Shown: in pieces, positions 46,722-60,438 of the stretch
How the letters are laid out: each line of letters starts with the position of its first letter
Position numbering within the stretch: the first letter of the stretch is position 1
Source: Taiwanofungus camphoratus
Taxonomy: Eukaryota > Basidiomycota > Agaricomycetes > Polyporales > Taiwanofungaceae
Assembly: GCA_003999685.1 (NCBI GenBank)
Contig: CP021231.1
Span: forward strand, 620,001-684,000
Reading direction: 5' to 3'
Length of the DNA stretch: 64,000 bases
Translations under genes and position numbers: made by a program
Notes under the pieces: generated by a model
The model's database searches: none
What the model was told of the DNA's origin: nothing
Seen by the model: only the letters and a program-made list of their open reading frames with translations

Positions 46722-48099
46722 CTAAACCTCGGCCTCAGCATCTTCCTCATCCTGCTCGGACTCACCAGAGGGACCAGGATCGGTAGAGGAGGCGGCGACG
46801 CGACGGCGAGGAAGGGGGAGAGAGCTCAAGTCGAGCGGCGCAGGCGTACGACCGGTTAGGGCGGTTTCGGCACGATAGAGCCCCGAGATGTAGTCTTCGA
46901 GACGCATCGCGCGACTCTCGGCCATCGCGCGGTCATACCAGAGGCCTTCGACAACGGCTTGATGCGCAGGGGTGAGGCCGTCCAAGTATTCAGCGCCGTT
47001 AAGGGCCAGCGAGGCCTCGAGCGACATCGTAGGCGCAGGGGTCGACTTCGCCTTCTTGGACTCGCGGGCGCGAGGCGGGGACACCTGAGGAGGTTGGCCC
47101 GCAGCTAGGGAACGTCTTAACATCAGCAATGTCGCGATAACGAGGGCACGAGAAGCCCTACCACGCTTCGAAACGCGCACGCCGCGCTCCTTACCGTCTA
47201 CGGAGAATCCGCCCCAATAACACCCCTGCGACTCTCGCAGGCACTTACCACACTTCACGGCGCCCGCGGGGAGTTCGCACTCGAAGTCTGCGGTGTAGGT
47301 GCTGCAGCGATCGCACTAGGTAGCAATGATAAGCCGCGAACAGTCACGAAAAGGACGTGCACTCACCTTCGCATGAGTTCGCCTATGCTCCGCCGCCTTC
47401 GCCATGTTAGCCAGGGCTTCGGGCGTCGGAGGAGCCTTCGCCTTCGCAGCGTCCTTCCCCGGAGTAGGAGGGACCCCTACGAAGACACCCGAACTAGTGG
47501 ACGAGGCGAGTTCACCAACTTGGCCGCTAGAAACGGAGGCCATGATCGAGCTGGCCTGGGAAGCCGCGCGAGTAGAAGCCGCTGCCTTGGCCCGAGCTGA
47601 GGGACGACGAGTACGCGAGGAGGTACGACTAGGAGCCGGCGAAGGAGCAGAAGACGAAGCCGCAAGTTGGGCAGCACGTTCAAGCGCAGCGCGCTCGACC
47701 GCCTCCACACGAAGTCGTTCGGTCGCACGGGCGAGTTCGCGCTGTGCGTCTCGCTCTTGAAGCATAGCAGCGAACTGAGGAAAGCCGGTGCGAGCCCACG
47801 AGATCCACGACGAGTCCGCGAGAGGGAGGATCGCCGTCAAACCTTCGACGATGGCGGCCTCTAAGGTAGGATCGGCGGGAGCGTTCGAAGCCTGGGACAG
47901 GACCCGCCAGTTACCCTATAACGCAGTGAAGACGATGTATCGAGCGATCGAGGAGGGTACGTACCACACGACGTCCTAAGTTCCTCGCCCACCGCAGGTA
48001 ATCTTCGGCCTCCGCTACGCCCTCCGGACGAGAATCGAGGAGTGCCAGGACATCGCTGTGAGCCAGGCCAACACCATCAGAGTCCATATCGTCGAACAT
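46722..48099 (-). CDS. Antisense accessory gene of the Gypsy element: Cys-rich, zinc-cluster-like protein
   Basis: On the opposite strand to gag-pol, between pol and the 3' LTR, lies a spliced gene of three exons: about 48099-47965, 47915-47367 and 47315-46722. Both introns (48 and 51 nt) have GT-AG ends and join in phase. The predicted product is about 425 residues: an acidic N-terminus, a long Ala/Ser/Arg-rich coiled or disordered middle, then a cysteine cluster at the start of the last exon (CDRC, FEC, then CGKC and GCYWGG, near 47315-47220), and an acidic C-terminus. The cluster resembles fungal zinc-cluster DNA-binding motifs, but the family is inferred from spacing only. It starts 168 bases from the 3' LTR behind a CT-rich tract typical of fungal promoters. 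Confidence 0.75.
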
Positions 48100-48267
48100 G
48101 ATGGGGAAGGGAAAGGCAAAAGGGGAGAAAGGAGAAAAAGATAAGAGGCACCCACAATTAGCTTCTATCAGGATATCGCCCGCTTCGCAGATCGGACGCG
48201 ATAGGCTACAAGTTCCCACGGTCGCGCACACTGACTGAGGGCAGTCAGGATTTCAATAGGGAGGAGG

Positions 48268-49874
48268 TGATGAGTCCCGTAGCCTCCTGGGCCCCGAATC
48301 GCGATTTTAGGAGCTTTCTAATCCCCCAACCGACCACTCTAAGACTCTCCTACAGCCTACGACAGGAGGGATAGGTTCCTATAATATTCCTAACGCCCCC
48401 TCTTCTTCCTAAACCCTCCTAACACCCTACGAAGTCTTGCGAAGTCACACGAGGTGCTACGAGATTTCGAATGCTAGACGCGAAGTCCCTAACTCCTGCT
48501 AAGTCCACTATCGGACACTGCCGGCCCTCCCATACTGTTCCATTGGATCTAGGTCCTATCTACTACGTCACTCATCCCGGGCTTAGCTAAGAAGTCTTAG
48601 CTAAGTCTCTCCTAGCTCTTGTGATTGCAGCTACCTCCGATAGGCTCCGAAACGGTCCGAAGTTCCGGAAGCTGGACGTAGGAAGCCTTGTGCACCCCCA
48701 TGGGTCTCGATCCTATGCCATAAGGTCATCCTAGGGCGTACCCACATGACCCTCCACCCAGTTAGGACACCTCCTGCCCCGATTAGGCCAAGTCCCGCTG
48801 CTAAGAACTTCGTGCGCTCTTAGCCCGCTAAGATAGGTGATCACGGCGCATGGCTGCTATCGGATAGTCATCCCGCCCTCGTGAATGAAGTTGGTCACCT
48901 TTCTACCGTTCGTAGTTCCCCTGTTTCAGTTCCTAATTAGTTCCTATCCTCCTCGTGTTCACTTCGGAGTCCAGGCGTTTTAGTACACATTTCGGACTCG
49001 TAAGGATCACTTCGCGCAAGATTAGTTCACCTCACGCTCTCCTATTTAGTCAGAGGTAGTTTACTATGTACAAGAGAGACCCCTCAGTGCACGCTTCTCT
49101 CTTTGGAATACCAGTTCCCCTGTAGCTCCGATCTCAGGAAAGCGCCGCGAGTACAACCTTAGGAACGGTCCTAAGGTCCCTAAGTCTCCACCCCAGCTTC
49201 ATTTCAGTACCTTTAAACTACGTCTACGCTCGCGATATATCTACGAACCACGTCTACGCTTCCCGAACTACGCACTACGATCTACGAAAGTCGCCGTGAC
49301 TTCGCACCCTTCGGCACCTCTTATAGCACCTATCCGGTGGGCCTCCGCCTTAGTTATACCCTTAGGCTCACGTTGCATTATCCCTACGTCCTACGAATAG
49401 CCCTACGACTCGCCCATAGCCTTAGTTACAGGCTATAGTACATCTCCCTACGCCCTCGAACTCTCCGACCTCTCCTACAGGTCTCCTACGCTAGCCAAAC
49501 CTCGCCCACTTCGCTCTAACAAACTCCAAAACCTTACGCCCTTTAGCTAACTCTAACCAGAAGGACTTCGCAGCATCTACGAAGTCAGCTCGCGCAATTT
49601 AGCTAAAACTTCGAAGGACTTCGCAAAACCTCGAAGAACTTCGCATACTTCGGAGGGCCTCGCAAGGCCTTAGGGATAGTATAGCACTTAGGAACAAGAT
49701 CCTGTTGTGCAGGACCCTTGACCCCTTACTCCCCCACTTATAAAAACAAGACATACAGGTTTCCCGGTATCATACAGGTTGTAGCTCCTACCCTCACACC
49801 TTCACAGTTATCACACTACCCCCAGCCACGTTGCGGAGCACTCCCTAGGTACCAGGGTCCCCTAGGTCGTATCA
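48268..49874 (+). repeat. 3' LTR of the Gypsy element
   Basis: Same length as the 5' LTR; no difference was noticed by eye. Confidence 0.96.
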
Positions 49875-50960
49875 GCGGAGGCCCACCGGATAGGTGCTAT
49901 ATGAGGTGCCGAAGGGTGCGAAGTCACGGCGACTTTCGTAGATCGTAGTGCGTAGTTCGGGAAGTGTAGACGTGGTTCGTAGATATATCGCGAGCGTAGA
50001 CGTAGTTCAAAGGTACTGAAATGAAGCTGGGGTGGAGACTTAGGGACCTTAGGACCGTTCCTAAGGTTGTCCTCACGGCGCTTTTCCTGAGATCGGAGCT
50101 ACAGGGGAACTGGTATTCCAAAGAGAGAAGCGTGCACTGAGGGGTCTCTCTCGTACATAGTAAACTACCTCTGACTAAATAGGGGAGCGTGAGGTGAACT
50201 AATCTTGCGCGAAGTGATCCTTACGAGTCCGAAATGTGTACTAAAACGCCTGGACTCCGAAGTGAACACGAGGAGGATAGGAACTAATTAGGAACTGAAA
50301 CAGGGGAACTACGAACGGTAGAAAGGTGACCAACTTCATTCACGAGGGCGGGATGACTATCCGAGAGCAGCCATGCGCCGTGATCACCTATCTTAGCGGG
50401 CTAAGAGCGCACGAAGTTCTTAGCAGCGGGACTTGGCCTAATCGGGGCAGGAGGTGTCCTAACTGGGTGGAGGGTCATGTGGGTACGCCCTAGGATGACC
50501 TTATGGCATAGGATCGAGACCCATGGGGGTGCACAAGGCTTCCTACGTCCAGCTTCCGGAACTTCGGACCGTTTCGGAGCCTATCGGAGGTAACTGCAAT
50601 CACAAGAGCTAGGAGAGACTTAGCTAAGACTTCTTAGCTAAGCCCGGGATGAGTGACGTAGTAGATAGGACCTAGATCCAATGGAACAGTATGGGAGGGC
50701 CGGCAGTGTCCGATAGTGGACTTAGCAGGAGTTAGGGACTTCGCGTCTAGCATTCGAAATCTCGTAGCACCTCGTGTGGCTTCGCAAGACTTCGTAGGGT
50801 GTTAGGAGGGTTTAGGAAAGAGAGGGGGCGTTAGGAACTTTATAGGAACCTATCCCTCCTGTCGTAGGCTGTAGGAGAGTCTTAGAGTGGTCGGTTGGGG
50901 GATTAGAAAGCTCCTAAAATCGCGATTCGGGGGCCAGGAGGCTACGGGACTCATCAGCGG

Positions 50961-53900
50961 CCACTAAGTTGGCGAACACCCAACACCGCCTTAGCGCGGC
51001 GTCTGGGCAGTATCGTTACACACGTCATCAGTTGGGACTTGGCGCTCAGGCCACTGCAGACGCATACGACGTTGCCGCCGAACTCCGGTCCGAACGGCAT
51101 AAACAACGTGCAATACTTCGCTGTGCCACGAAGCGGGCGAAGCGAGCACACTTTGATCGGATCATGGATAAATCCAGTCCCCAATCGATCTCGGACTTTG
51201 TCGCATGGACAAAGCCGAGACGGCAAGAGGCCACTATTCAGCTGCGGCAAGCTGACGGTGCGCCAGTCCAAAGTGCGGCTGATCTCAGCCGTGCTTTCCA
51301 AGCTCAGTTCACACCAGTCAACCCAAGGCAGGTGGATCTGTCATTTGTAGACGAAATTCCTCAACGAGAGGAGTTGACTCTACCAGATATTAGTGAGAAT
51401 GAGATTCGCGAGAATCTCAAATCCACTAGCAATACGTCCGCACCCGGTCCCGATCACGTGAACTGGATGTGGATCAAATGGATGGTGGACCGGATCGAGC
51501 GCTCCGAGGAGGGCATCGAGACCGATCTAGGTATACACGTGCGGCAATGGCTGCGCGCGTACTATAACGCTTGCCTCGACTTCGAGGTTTATCCGAGCGT
51601 TTTCAAGCGGTCTGTTACGGTGGTTTTACCCAAACCGAACAAACCAGATTATACGCTAGCGAAGGCCTACAGGCCTATCTGCTTGCTGAACTGCTTCGGC
51701 AAATTGTTCGAAAAGATCATTGCCAAGCGAATGCAGTGGGATGCCCAGAAGTGGGGAATCCTACACCCATGTCAGTTCGGTGGGGCTATGCAGCATAGCA
51801 CCACTGACGCTGGCATTCAACTTGTGCACAATGTCAAAGAGGCATGGGCGCGCAACCTTATCCCATCGGTGCTATTGCTCGATGTGTCCCAATTTTACCC
51901 GTCCATCAATCATGATGCGCTGGTAGGAATCATGCGAAAGCAGGGCTTCAATAGTAAGCTCTGCAATTTCATGGCAAATTACTTGATCGGGCGAAAAACC
52001 CGATTCATGTTTAACGGCACCCTGACCGATCCATCCGATTTTGATGTCGGAGTCGGTCAGGGTTCTAGCTTATCCCCGATCTTATCTGGGGTTTACATTG
52101 CACCGGTCATACACAAGTGGGCGCCAGTCCATTTGGTACAACCGGGCCGAACCGGGACTCAGTTCTATGTGGACGATGGTCTCATCATGGCGACTTCACC
52201 GAAGGCTGTTGACGACAGCCCGCAAGCCCTTATTTTGAAGAACAACGTCATTCTGGCGGATGTCTTCCACAATCTCGTAGGCGATCTGAACCGATTAGGT
52301 TTAGGCGTCGAAGGAGACAAGCTGGAGTTGATGCACTTCTGGAAGCGCCAGAAGGGGTATTCGACTTCTCGACCCCTCGGCCCGGATCTTACCATCCGGA
52401 CCGATGGACATGACGTCACTTTGCGAGCAAAGGACACGATGCGCTATCTTGGGTTCTTTTTAGACCCCAAGCTTAGCTTCCATGCTCACGTGCAGTTCTA
52501 CGCCAACAAGGCGGCCAGCACGTGCAATGCACTCCGCATGCTCGGTAATTCGGCACGCGGATTCCATCCTATCAACAAACGACGGCTCTATATAGCGCAC
52601 GTCGTTCCGCTGATGCTATACGGCGCTCAACTGTGGTGGAACCCACAGTGGAAGGGCCTCAAATGGGCTGCAAAAGAATTGCAGACCGCTCAGTCAAGAG
52701 CAGCTCGGTGGATAACCGGCTGCTTTAAGACCACACCGATCGGGGCGATGGAGATGTTGGGTGGGTTGGTCCCCATTCGCATCCAGGTCGACCGGTACAT
52801 GGAAAAAGCTGCACTTAGAGTGCGGAGAGTTCATGAAGGACACCCAATGAGGGCCGCTCTTCCACCATATTGGGCGACCAACGTCACCAATATCACTGCG
52901 CCATGGCCGCTTAACTCGCGACGTGGCAAAAAACAGGCTGTCACCCCCATGACGTTCATAGATCGCATCGGGAGGCAGTCATCAGAAGACTTTGCACCAC
53001 TCCACCCGGAGGCGCGGCCCGGCGATCGGGTCGTGGATCGGTACATTGATCGCTTCGAGCGGATGTTCTTGGACGGAAAAGGTCCAAACAAAAGCTCTCC
53101 TGAATTCGCCGACTGGTTGGAGTACACCTGGTGGCCGGAATTCCGGCGCCAGCTGGCCCAGCCAGAGGGGCGAATGTTATTTACTGATGGGTCGTATGCA
53201 AATACGCCCACAGTAAGATCTGGTAGCGCATGGCTCGTCATTGACGGGGAAGATCATGTCGCACATGGAAGGTTCGGGGCCGGAAAAGTCCAAAGCTTCG
53301 ATGCGGAGATGCTGGCATTGGCGCGCAGGCTGCGAGAAGCGGTCCGTGACGTCCCTGCCCACATCACCACCCTCACGGTCTGTTCCGATAACCAATCGGC
53401 ACTTGACCGAATCTTTAAGCCGGAAGTCGGGCCGTCGCAAATGGCGGCGGTCATGGCTTCTCAACACATCCGAGCGTTCCTCGATGCAGATGAACGCCGA
53501 CGCATTGTCCTTTTATGGGTTCCATCCCATAAAGGCATTTTCCAGAACGAGTTCGTTGATGAACTCGCGAAGAAAGCATTGGATGATCCCCAACCGGAAT
53601 TCATCTCACAATCGATGGCCCTTGCCCGTGTAAAAGCAAGGGTCAAAAAGCGCTGGGGGACACAAGTCGATAACCCCAGTTATCACGGCCGACGGTTATG
53701 GAAAGTAACCGAGGACGCCTTACCGCTGCACGGGACTACGGCCAAGGGCACGTGGGTCTTGAAGGCAGCAGGCAAGTCCAATAAGGAGGTGGCACGCGTA
53801 TGTCGCGTGCTTACCAATCATTTCCCTGGCGGTGAATACCGTTCTCGGTTCAATATCTCTGGCCCTCACCTCTGCCTATGTGGAGCGGAGGAAACTAGGG

Positions 53901-54337
53901 AGCATGTTCTCTTCGACTGTCCGTTTTGGATCAGGACGAAGCGCCAACAGGGTCCTCGTGATCCGCTTCTGATGGGGCCCCCTGAACAAAAGGGATGGAC
54001 CCCGGATGACATCATGGAGTTCCTTCGGCTCAACCCGATGGTCTCCACTTTCGATTGGGCAGAGATCCTAGCTGAATCTCTGCTCGAAGCTGAAGCTGCG
54101 TGCACGAGAACATTCACTCGTGCCCGTCTAATGTGCCACACTGTCGGAAGACAAATGGCCTGGCAACGGTTCCATACGGACCGACATTTAGATCCCGGTA
54201 TGACCACCGCCCTGGGTGGCAAATACCGAGAGTTTTGCGAGTGGTACGACGCCGAGGCAAAGGCGTTCGAAATGTACCATAACTGGATAGACGAGGGGAT
54301 AGCGGAACCCAGTATCCGCGACGACCCTCCCGTCTAA
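50961..54337 (+). CDS. LINE ORF, C-terminal part: reverse transcriptase, RNase H, zinc knuckle
   Basis: The continuation of the LINE ORF right of the LTR insertion, open to its stop at 54335-54337. Reverse transcriptase motifs include KAYRPICLLN, the motif A Asp in LLLDVSQFYPSI, motif B GQGSSLSP and the catalytic FYVDD (near 52165). An RNase H domain follows with LFTDGS, the Glu of FDAEML, the Asp of CSDNQSAL and WVPSHKG (53175-53540). Near the C-terminus LCLCGAEETREHVLFDC forms the C-x-C-x7-H-x4-C knuckle common in such LINEs. All key catalytic residues are present, so the LINE looks young apart from the insertion. Confidence 0.93.
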
Positions 54338-54655
54338 CCGACAGACAACTGAGGCCCGAAACCTGTAGGGCTAGACTCAGTTCCTTAAGTGTTTTGTTGA
54401 CGGTACGGGTTACCGAGCCGAGCAAACACAAAGAGCGTGAAAAACGGGTCGGGGTCGGGTATGGCGTCATATGGCGACTGTATTCTTCCTGACAGGCCTT
54501 GTCGGATCACATGCCCACGCCATATAACGAGGACACCGAAAACTGTAGGTGTACCGCTCATGCGGGCGCGGATGCCCACTTACTATCATTATTACTCTAC
54601 ATGTACCTACGTCGTATGGAGTATAAACCCGAGGAATTAAAATAAAAAAAAAAAA
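54338..54655 (+). other. LINE 3' UTR and poly-A tail
   Basis: About 300 bases after the LINE stop without a frame, ending in an A-rich tail (AATAAAAAAAAAAAA) at 54640-54655. Confidence 0.85.
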
Positions 54656-54669
54656 GAAGGATTTCGGCG
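54656..54669 (+). repeat. Target-site duplication of the LINE, right copy
   Basis: The second copy of GAAGGATTTCGGCG, directly after the poly-A tail. Flanking DNA resumes at 54670. Confidence 0.85.
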
Positions 54670-56769
<2,100 letters not shown>

Positions 56770-57104
56770 GTCGTGGTCGGGAAGAGCTGGTAAGGGCTAC
56801 GTGAGCTGCGATGAGTAGATATGCAAACCGTGGAACTTGCGGAATCTGAAGGGCGCTTTTGGGAGGGGATTTATATCCTGGGAAGTCATGATGATCAGCA
56901 CGGCAACTGTTGAGGATGTGAAGTTCAAGTCGAGTCACTGCCTTGCTGAGGGCCATCCGAGTCGGAGCGCGTCCCTGACTTTTTCCGTGGACGGATTCGC
57001 TCAAGCCGAGGCGCCCTCCTCCAGTATCATTGCCTGCTTGCGCACGTTGATGACCTCAACTCTCGCCTTCACGTTCGTTTCGCAGTGAGCATCCGTAATC
57101 CAGC
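56770..57104. promoter_or_regulatory. Shared divergent promoter region of DAHP synthase and PIH1
   Basis: 335 bases separate two start codons pointing away from each other, so both promoters must lie here or overlap. No specific binding site was identified. Confidence 0.5.
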
Positions 57105-58399
57105 ATGGATACGGTCCCAGTCTCCCTGGCACCAACGCCAGGCTTCTGCATCAAGTCAGTCTCGCTGCAATCCACCGTATGCAAAGTGTCTGCGCCCCCG
57201 GCCTTACCATCGAAACTGGATGGACCCTCGGTTGTTTCAGCCACCATCACCGTTCCGAAAGGTCTCAAAGTGTTTGTAAACATTGCCTGGGATTCCAATG
57301 TTCCGCCGCCACCCGATGATTCTGAAGAGGCCATTCAGAGGGCAATGAGCGGCGAGGAGGAACCTCCGGAACAGTCTGGAGAGGGCTGGTTCGTTCCTGT
57401 GGTTGTCTCTGAGCCACGAGAAGACAAGGACAAAGGTTGGTAATGCTATGAACGCCTAGTACGTTGTGCTGGACTACCCTGATTTGTCTGATTCCAATGG
57501 CGGGAGCGATTGCCTTGCGTTGGATATCCTTACATTAGCAAATTTTCTGACGGCTCTCGCACGTTGTCTATAGCTGGGAAACCCTCTGTCGTGTTGGATT
57601 GTGTCTATAACTCATCATTGAAGTCTCGTGCACTCAAAGATCTTGAATTTAAGACCTTCCTCATCGGTATGTAGGCCCCCTCGTCTGCAGGTAACTTGAC
57701 GAGCCTAATTTGCTGATCTCCTAGAACTTGCTTTCCAGAGGATAGAAGCCCAGCATTCTCTTCTTCTCTCTCGTCAGATCGGCACGCCGAACATCCGTTG
57801 CAAGGGCGAGCTGCACCCTCGTACCGTTCGGATTCCCGCTGCCTTGTACCCGGAAGGACATCCCAACCGAAATGGCGATGCAAGCTCGAAAAATGCGGGC
57901 AAGAAACTGATCGAGGAGATAGAGGTTCCATTACAGCCAAAATCTGTACCGAATAAAGAGAGGCCAAAGGGGATACTCAAAAACAGTCCTGGTACCCCAA
58001 CAAGTCCGCCACCATATGAGCCGCCCCTTGCTCGTCCAGACTTCTCATGGTCCAAGGTTAGAGACGGTGTCCAAATCAGCATCAAGGTCCCAAAGCTTGT
58101 AAGCGTGCACTCATTTTTACCCTATTCCGTTAAAGGCAAGTCGCCTTCCGCAGACTTATGACCAACTCCCTTCTGCCACTCTGGACCTCGAGCCCCGCAG
58201 GATCATACTCAATGTCCCGCCTCTTTATGCCCTCGACCTTGACCTCGACCTCTCTGACGCACACATCCGGAACAATTTGCGGCTGTCGGGTCCCTCTGCC
58301 GAGCAAGCCCTAGCACTCAAGCGCCACCGGGATCTCAGCGTGGACACAGCGCGGGCAGAGTGGAAGGTCACCGAAGGCCTTCTCGTGGTGCATGCCTAG
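57105..58399 (+). CDS. PIH1: PIH1-domain protein (R2TP complex, Hsp90 co-chaperone adaptor)
   Basis: PIH1 (Nop17) links Hsp90 and Tah1 to the Rvb1/Rvb2 ATPases in R2TP, which assembles box C/D snoRNPs, PIKK kinases and RNA polymerase II. Start MDTVPVSLAPTPGFCIKS at 57105. The PIH1 core reads ITVPKGLKVFVNIAWDS, then FVPVVVSEPREDKDK, GKPSVVLDCVYNSSL and FLIELAFQRIE, crossing two introns (near 57434-57570 and 57665-57724). A charged and Pro-rich linker follows, then a C-terminal CS-like beta region after a third intron (near 58099-58158; RRIILNVPPLYALDLDL), ending at TAG 58397-58399. The layout matches the family. Confidence 0.88.
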
Positions 58400-58737
58400 A
58401 CGGTCATTCCTGCGTGATTGTGTGGTGCCGCCCAATCTTGATCAGATACAGATACAGATATGCACAAGATGTCTGCTATAATCAATGTCTAGATAGTCAT
58501 AAAATATCGTGGCGACCGTGACCGCTGATCATACAATAACAGTCCGCGAGTTGTAAACGAAGTATAAAACGAGCCTGGGCGTTTCGCTCGGAAAGTGATA
58601 GATATGTCAAAGGCTATTCGAAACAGATGGACAAGGGAAGTGCTACACCTGTCAGCAGGAATAAAATGACTTAAAGAGTTCGTGGAAATAAGAGTGATAG
58701 TCCGAAAGAGCTTAAACTGGAAGGCGAGGGAACTACT
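58400..58737. other. Intergenic between convergent genes
   Basis: About 340 bases holding the 3' ends of PIH1 and the LIM gene. Nothing else seen. Confidence 0.4.
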
Positions 58738-60157
58738 TTATCCACCGGCTTTGCCCAAAAGCGCGTATCCGCTACCTTGAGGGCCATACAACTGCAAAAG
58801 CGCGAACATCCAACGCCGCGGGTCAAACTCAAAAGTGACAGAGCAGAGCAGACGGAGCTTACCTTCCCGTAACACCGATTGCAGAACGGATTACCGTCCC
58901 TCTCCGTCAGCCGGGTCGAATCGAGCAGCGTGCTGCATTCAGTGCACCGCAGGCACCCCTTGTGGTACGTCTTCCCGATCGCCTTGGCCTGCTCTGCGAA
59001 ATAGACGGTCTTGCCGCACCTGGGGCAGGTCGGCGTCCCAACGCCCCACTGCCTGCCCGTCATCATGGGCGACATCGGACTCGCGCCACCGCCACCTGTC
59101 AGCGCCACGCCGTAGCGCGTCCCGGTGCTTGTCGGAAGTACAGGTGAGGCCACTTTGCCCCTGATGTCTGAACTGAGGGCCTCTGGGAAGGAAGATTTAA
59201 TAGGACTGGAGAGTGCTCCGTTGGCGCGGCTCCGAGTAGGGCTGAGTGGCACCGTTCGTGGCAAACCCCCTACACCTCGGCCGGTATGCGTGGCTGCTGA
59301 GGCGCCACTCATCGATTGAAATATGGGCTCTTCCTCGATTGTGTCCCTCTCCTCATATTCTGCAAAAGTGTCTTCGACACCTCGCACGTAGTTGGCGGAC
59401 GATCCGCGAACAGGGCTCAACGTCCGAGTTGGCTTCAGCATTGGTGGGGCTGGCGAGGACGTTGAGAAGGCAGCTTTGTCGGTCGCTCCACCTCCTGTAA
59501 CATGTCGCCGTATTGGCAGAGCCGGGGCATTGTTGGAATTCGTGCGCGCGGGCGGAGACGCAGCACGCCTGGGGGAGAAGGCATTTGCACGTGTGGGAGA
59601 TGCAGGCGGAGAAGTGGGCGATAGGAATACTTCATCACGGTTGGGCAGGTTCGCGAGCCGAAGATCGCGCGTACCGAAGAGCTTGATATGACAATTCTTG
59701 CTGAGACCATGCGTCAGCTACTGATGCTAGACCAGTCAATGCACGATAACGCACCAGTAAGGCTGGAGGACATGGCGAGATGCATGTCATGTACGTAACG
59801 CCCCAGAAGGGAAGACTCACCTCTTGGTCATGCTCGACCAGGTTATAGGAATCAAGCCGCTTTCCGCAGGACGTGCAAGTCAAACACGGCTGAACGGACG
59901 GTCAATTAAGTAAGAAAGAGCTGTTGGATCAGAAGGAAGCACCTCACTTTATGGTATAGCTTGGAAGCACGAAGGCGATCAGAGCGTGTACGAGGCACGA
60001 ATGTAGGACTCACAGTACCTTGCGTCCCGGGCCCATGATCTAATCGGGGTCAGAGAACCTAGCCGCGAAACGGAAGACGTTGAACTCTTACTTGCTCTGC
60101 GGCATAAACAGCTTTGCTGCATCTTGGACAAATGGGCGTCCCTCCGAAGGGATGCAT
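58738..60157 (-). CDS. Two-LIM-domain protein (CRP-like)
   Basis: A cytoskeleton- or transcription-associated adaptor with two LIM zinc domains. Start at 60157 (MHPFGGTPICPRC). The first LIM domain is split by several short introns: CPRCSKAVYAAEQ, then IMGPGRK, then CLTCTSCGKRLDSYNLVEHDQEV. The two domains are separated by a Ser/Pro-rich linker of about 200 residues (TRTLSPVRGSSANYV, SPMSPMMTGRQWG). The second LIM domain reads CPRCGKTVYFAEQAKAIG, HKGCLRCTECSTLLDS, NPFCNRCYGK. After the last intron a short exon gives LYGPQGSGYALLGKAGG and TAA at 58738-58740. The Gly-rich end after the second LIM domain is typical of cysteine-rich proteins. Metal ligands look complete. Confidence 0.88.
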
Positions 60158-60438
60158 GGTGAGGGTATGATAGGGACTTCGTCGTGAGGGCTGCGGCTAA
60201 GTTAGCAGCAATGAGGTAGTGCTTCCGGACCCTCCGTCCGGTCCAGTGGGAGAGAGGCCGTTACGAGGGAAAGTCGGCCGGAGATCACCCGATTCTCCCA
60301 CGAACGATTCGGAGATGGAAATTTTGATGAGGATCTTTTTTTGCACTTGCCTGTGCGGCTCTCATTACACCTTTAACCATTCCTCTCTAGACAACTCCCT
60401 CCTTCCTCCCCTCCCTACCGCCTTCCACGACCTCCATC
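60158..60438. promoter_or_regulatory. Shared divergent promoter region of the LIM gene and eIF5A
   Basis: 281 bases between divergent start codons. A pyrimidine-rich stretch (60380-60420, CTCCCTCCTTCCTCCCCTCCC) just before the eIF5A start is typical of highly expressed fungal genes. Confidence 0.5.

Larger units (their letters stand above)
37799..49874 (+). mobile_element. Full-length Ty3/Gypsy LTR retrotransposon, looks whole and recent
   Basis: An element of 12,076 bp with two LTRs of 1,607 bp each, starting TG and ending CA, flanked by GCGG (37795-37798 and 49875-49878). After the 5' LTR comes a primer-binding region (from 39406, TGGAGCCCACCG). Then come a gag-protease ORF, an overlapping pol ORF in domain order RT, RNase H, integrase (the Ty3/Gypsy order), an antisense gene, and a purine-rich tract (AGGGAGGAGG) before the 3' LTR. 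The LTRs appear identical in the stretches compared, and both main ORFs are open, so the insertion should be very recent. It sits inside a solo LTR of its own family. Confidence 0.96.
37269..50956 (-). mobile_element. Solo LTR of a Ty3/Gypsy family, inverted, itself split by a full element
   Basis: The sequence 37269-37798 followed by 49879-50956 is the reverse complement of the 1,607-bp LTR of the full element inside it, and begins TGATACG and ends CTCATCA. With no internal region of its own, it is a solo LTR left by recombination between the two LTRs of an older insertion. It lies in the LINE ORF with GCGG on both sides (37265-37268 and 50957-50960). It shows scattered differences from the LTRs of the inner element, which fits its being older. 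Confidence 0.92.
35640..54655 (+). mobile_element. LINE (Tad1-like non-LTR retrotransposon), interrupted by nested LTR insertions
   Basis: The LINE runs from 35640 to a poly-A tail at about 54642-54655 and is flanked by 14-bp direct repeats, the hallmark of target-primed reverse transcription. Without the inserted LTR DNA (37269-50956 plus one 4-bp duplication) it is about 5.3 kb. It has a 53-base 5' leader, one long ORF encoding APE-type endonuclease, reverse transcriptase, RNase H and a terminal zinc knuckle, and a 3' UTR of about 300 bases. RNase H plus APE endonuclease fits the Tad1 clade or I group; I infer Tad1-like because that clade is common in fungi. No separate ORF1 is visible. Confidence 0.93.

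Noticed and set aside
46617-46859. Plus-strand 80-codon frame at the 3' side of pol
   Set aside because: Overlaps the better supported antisense gene and is rich in Arg and Gly with no motif.
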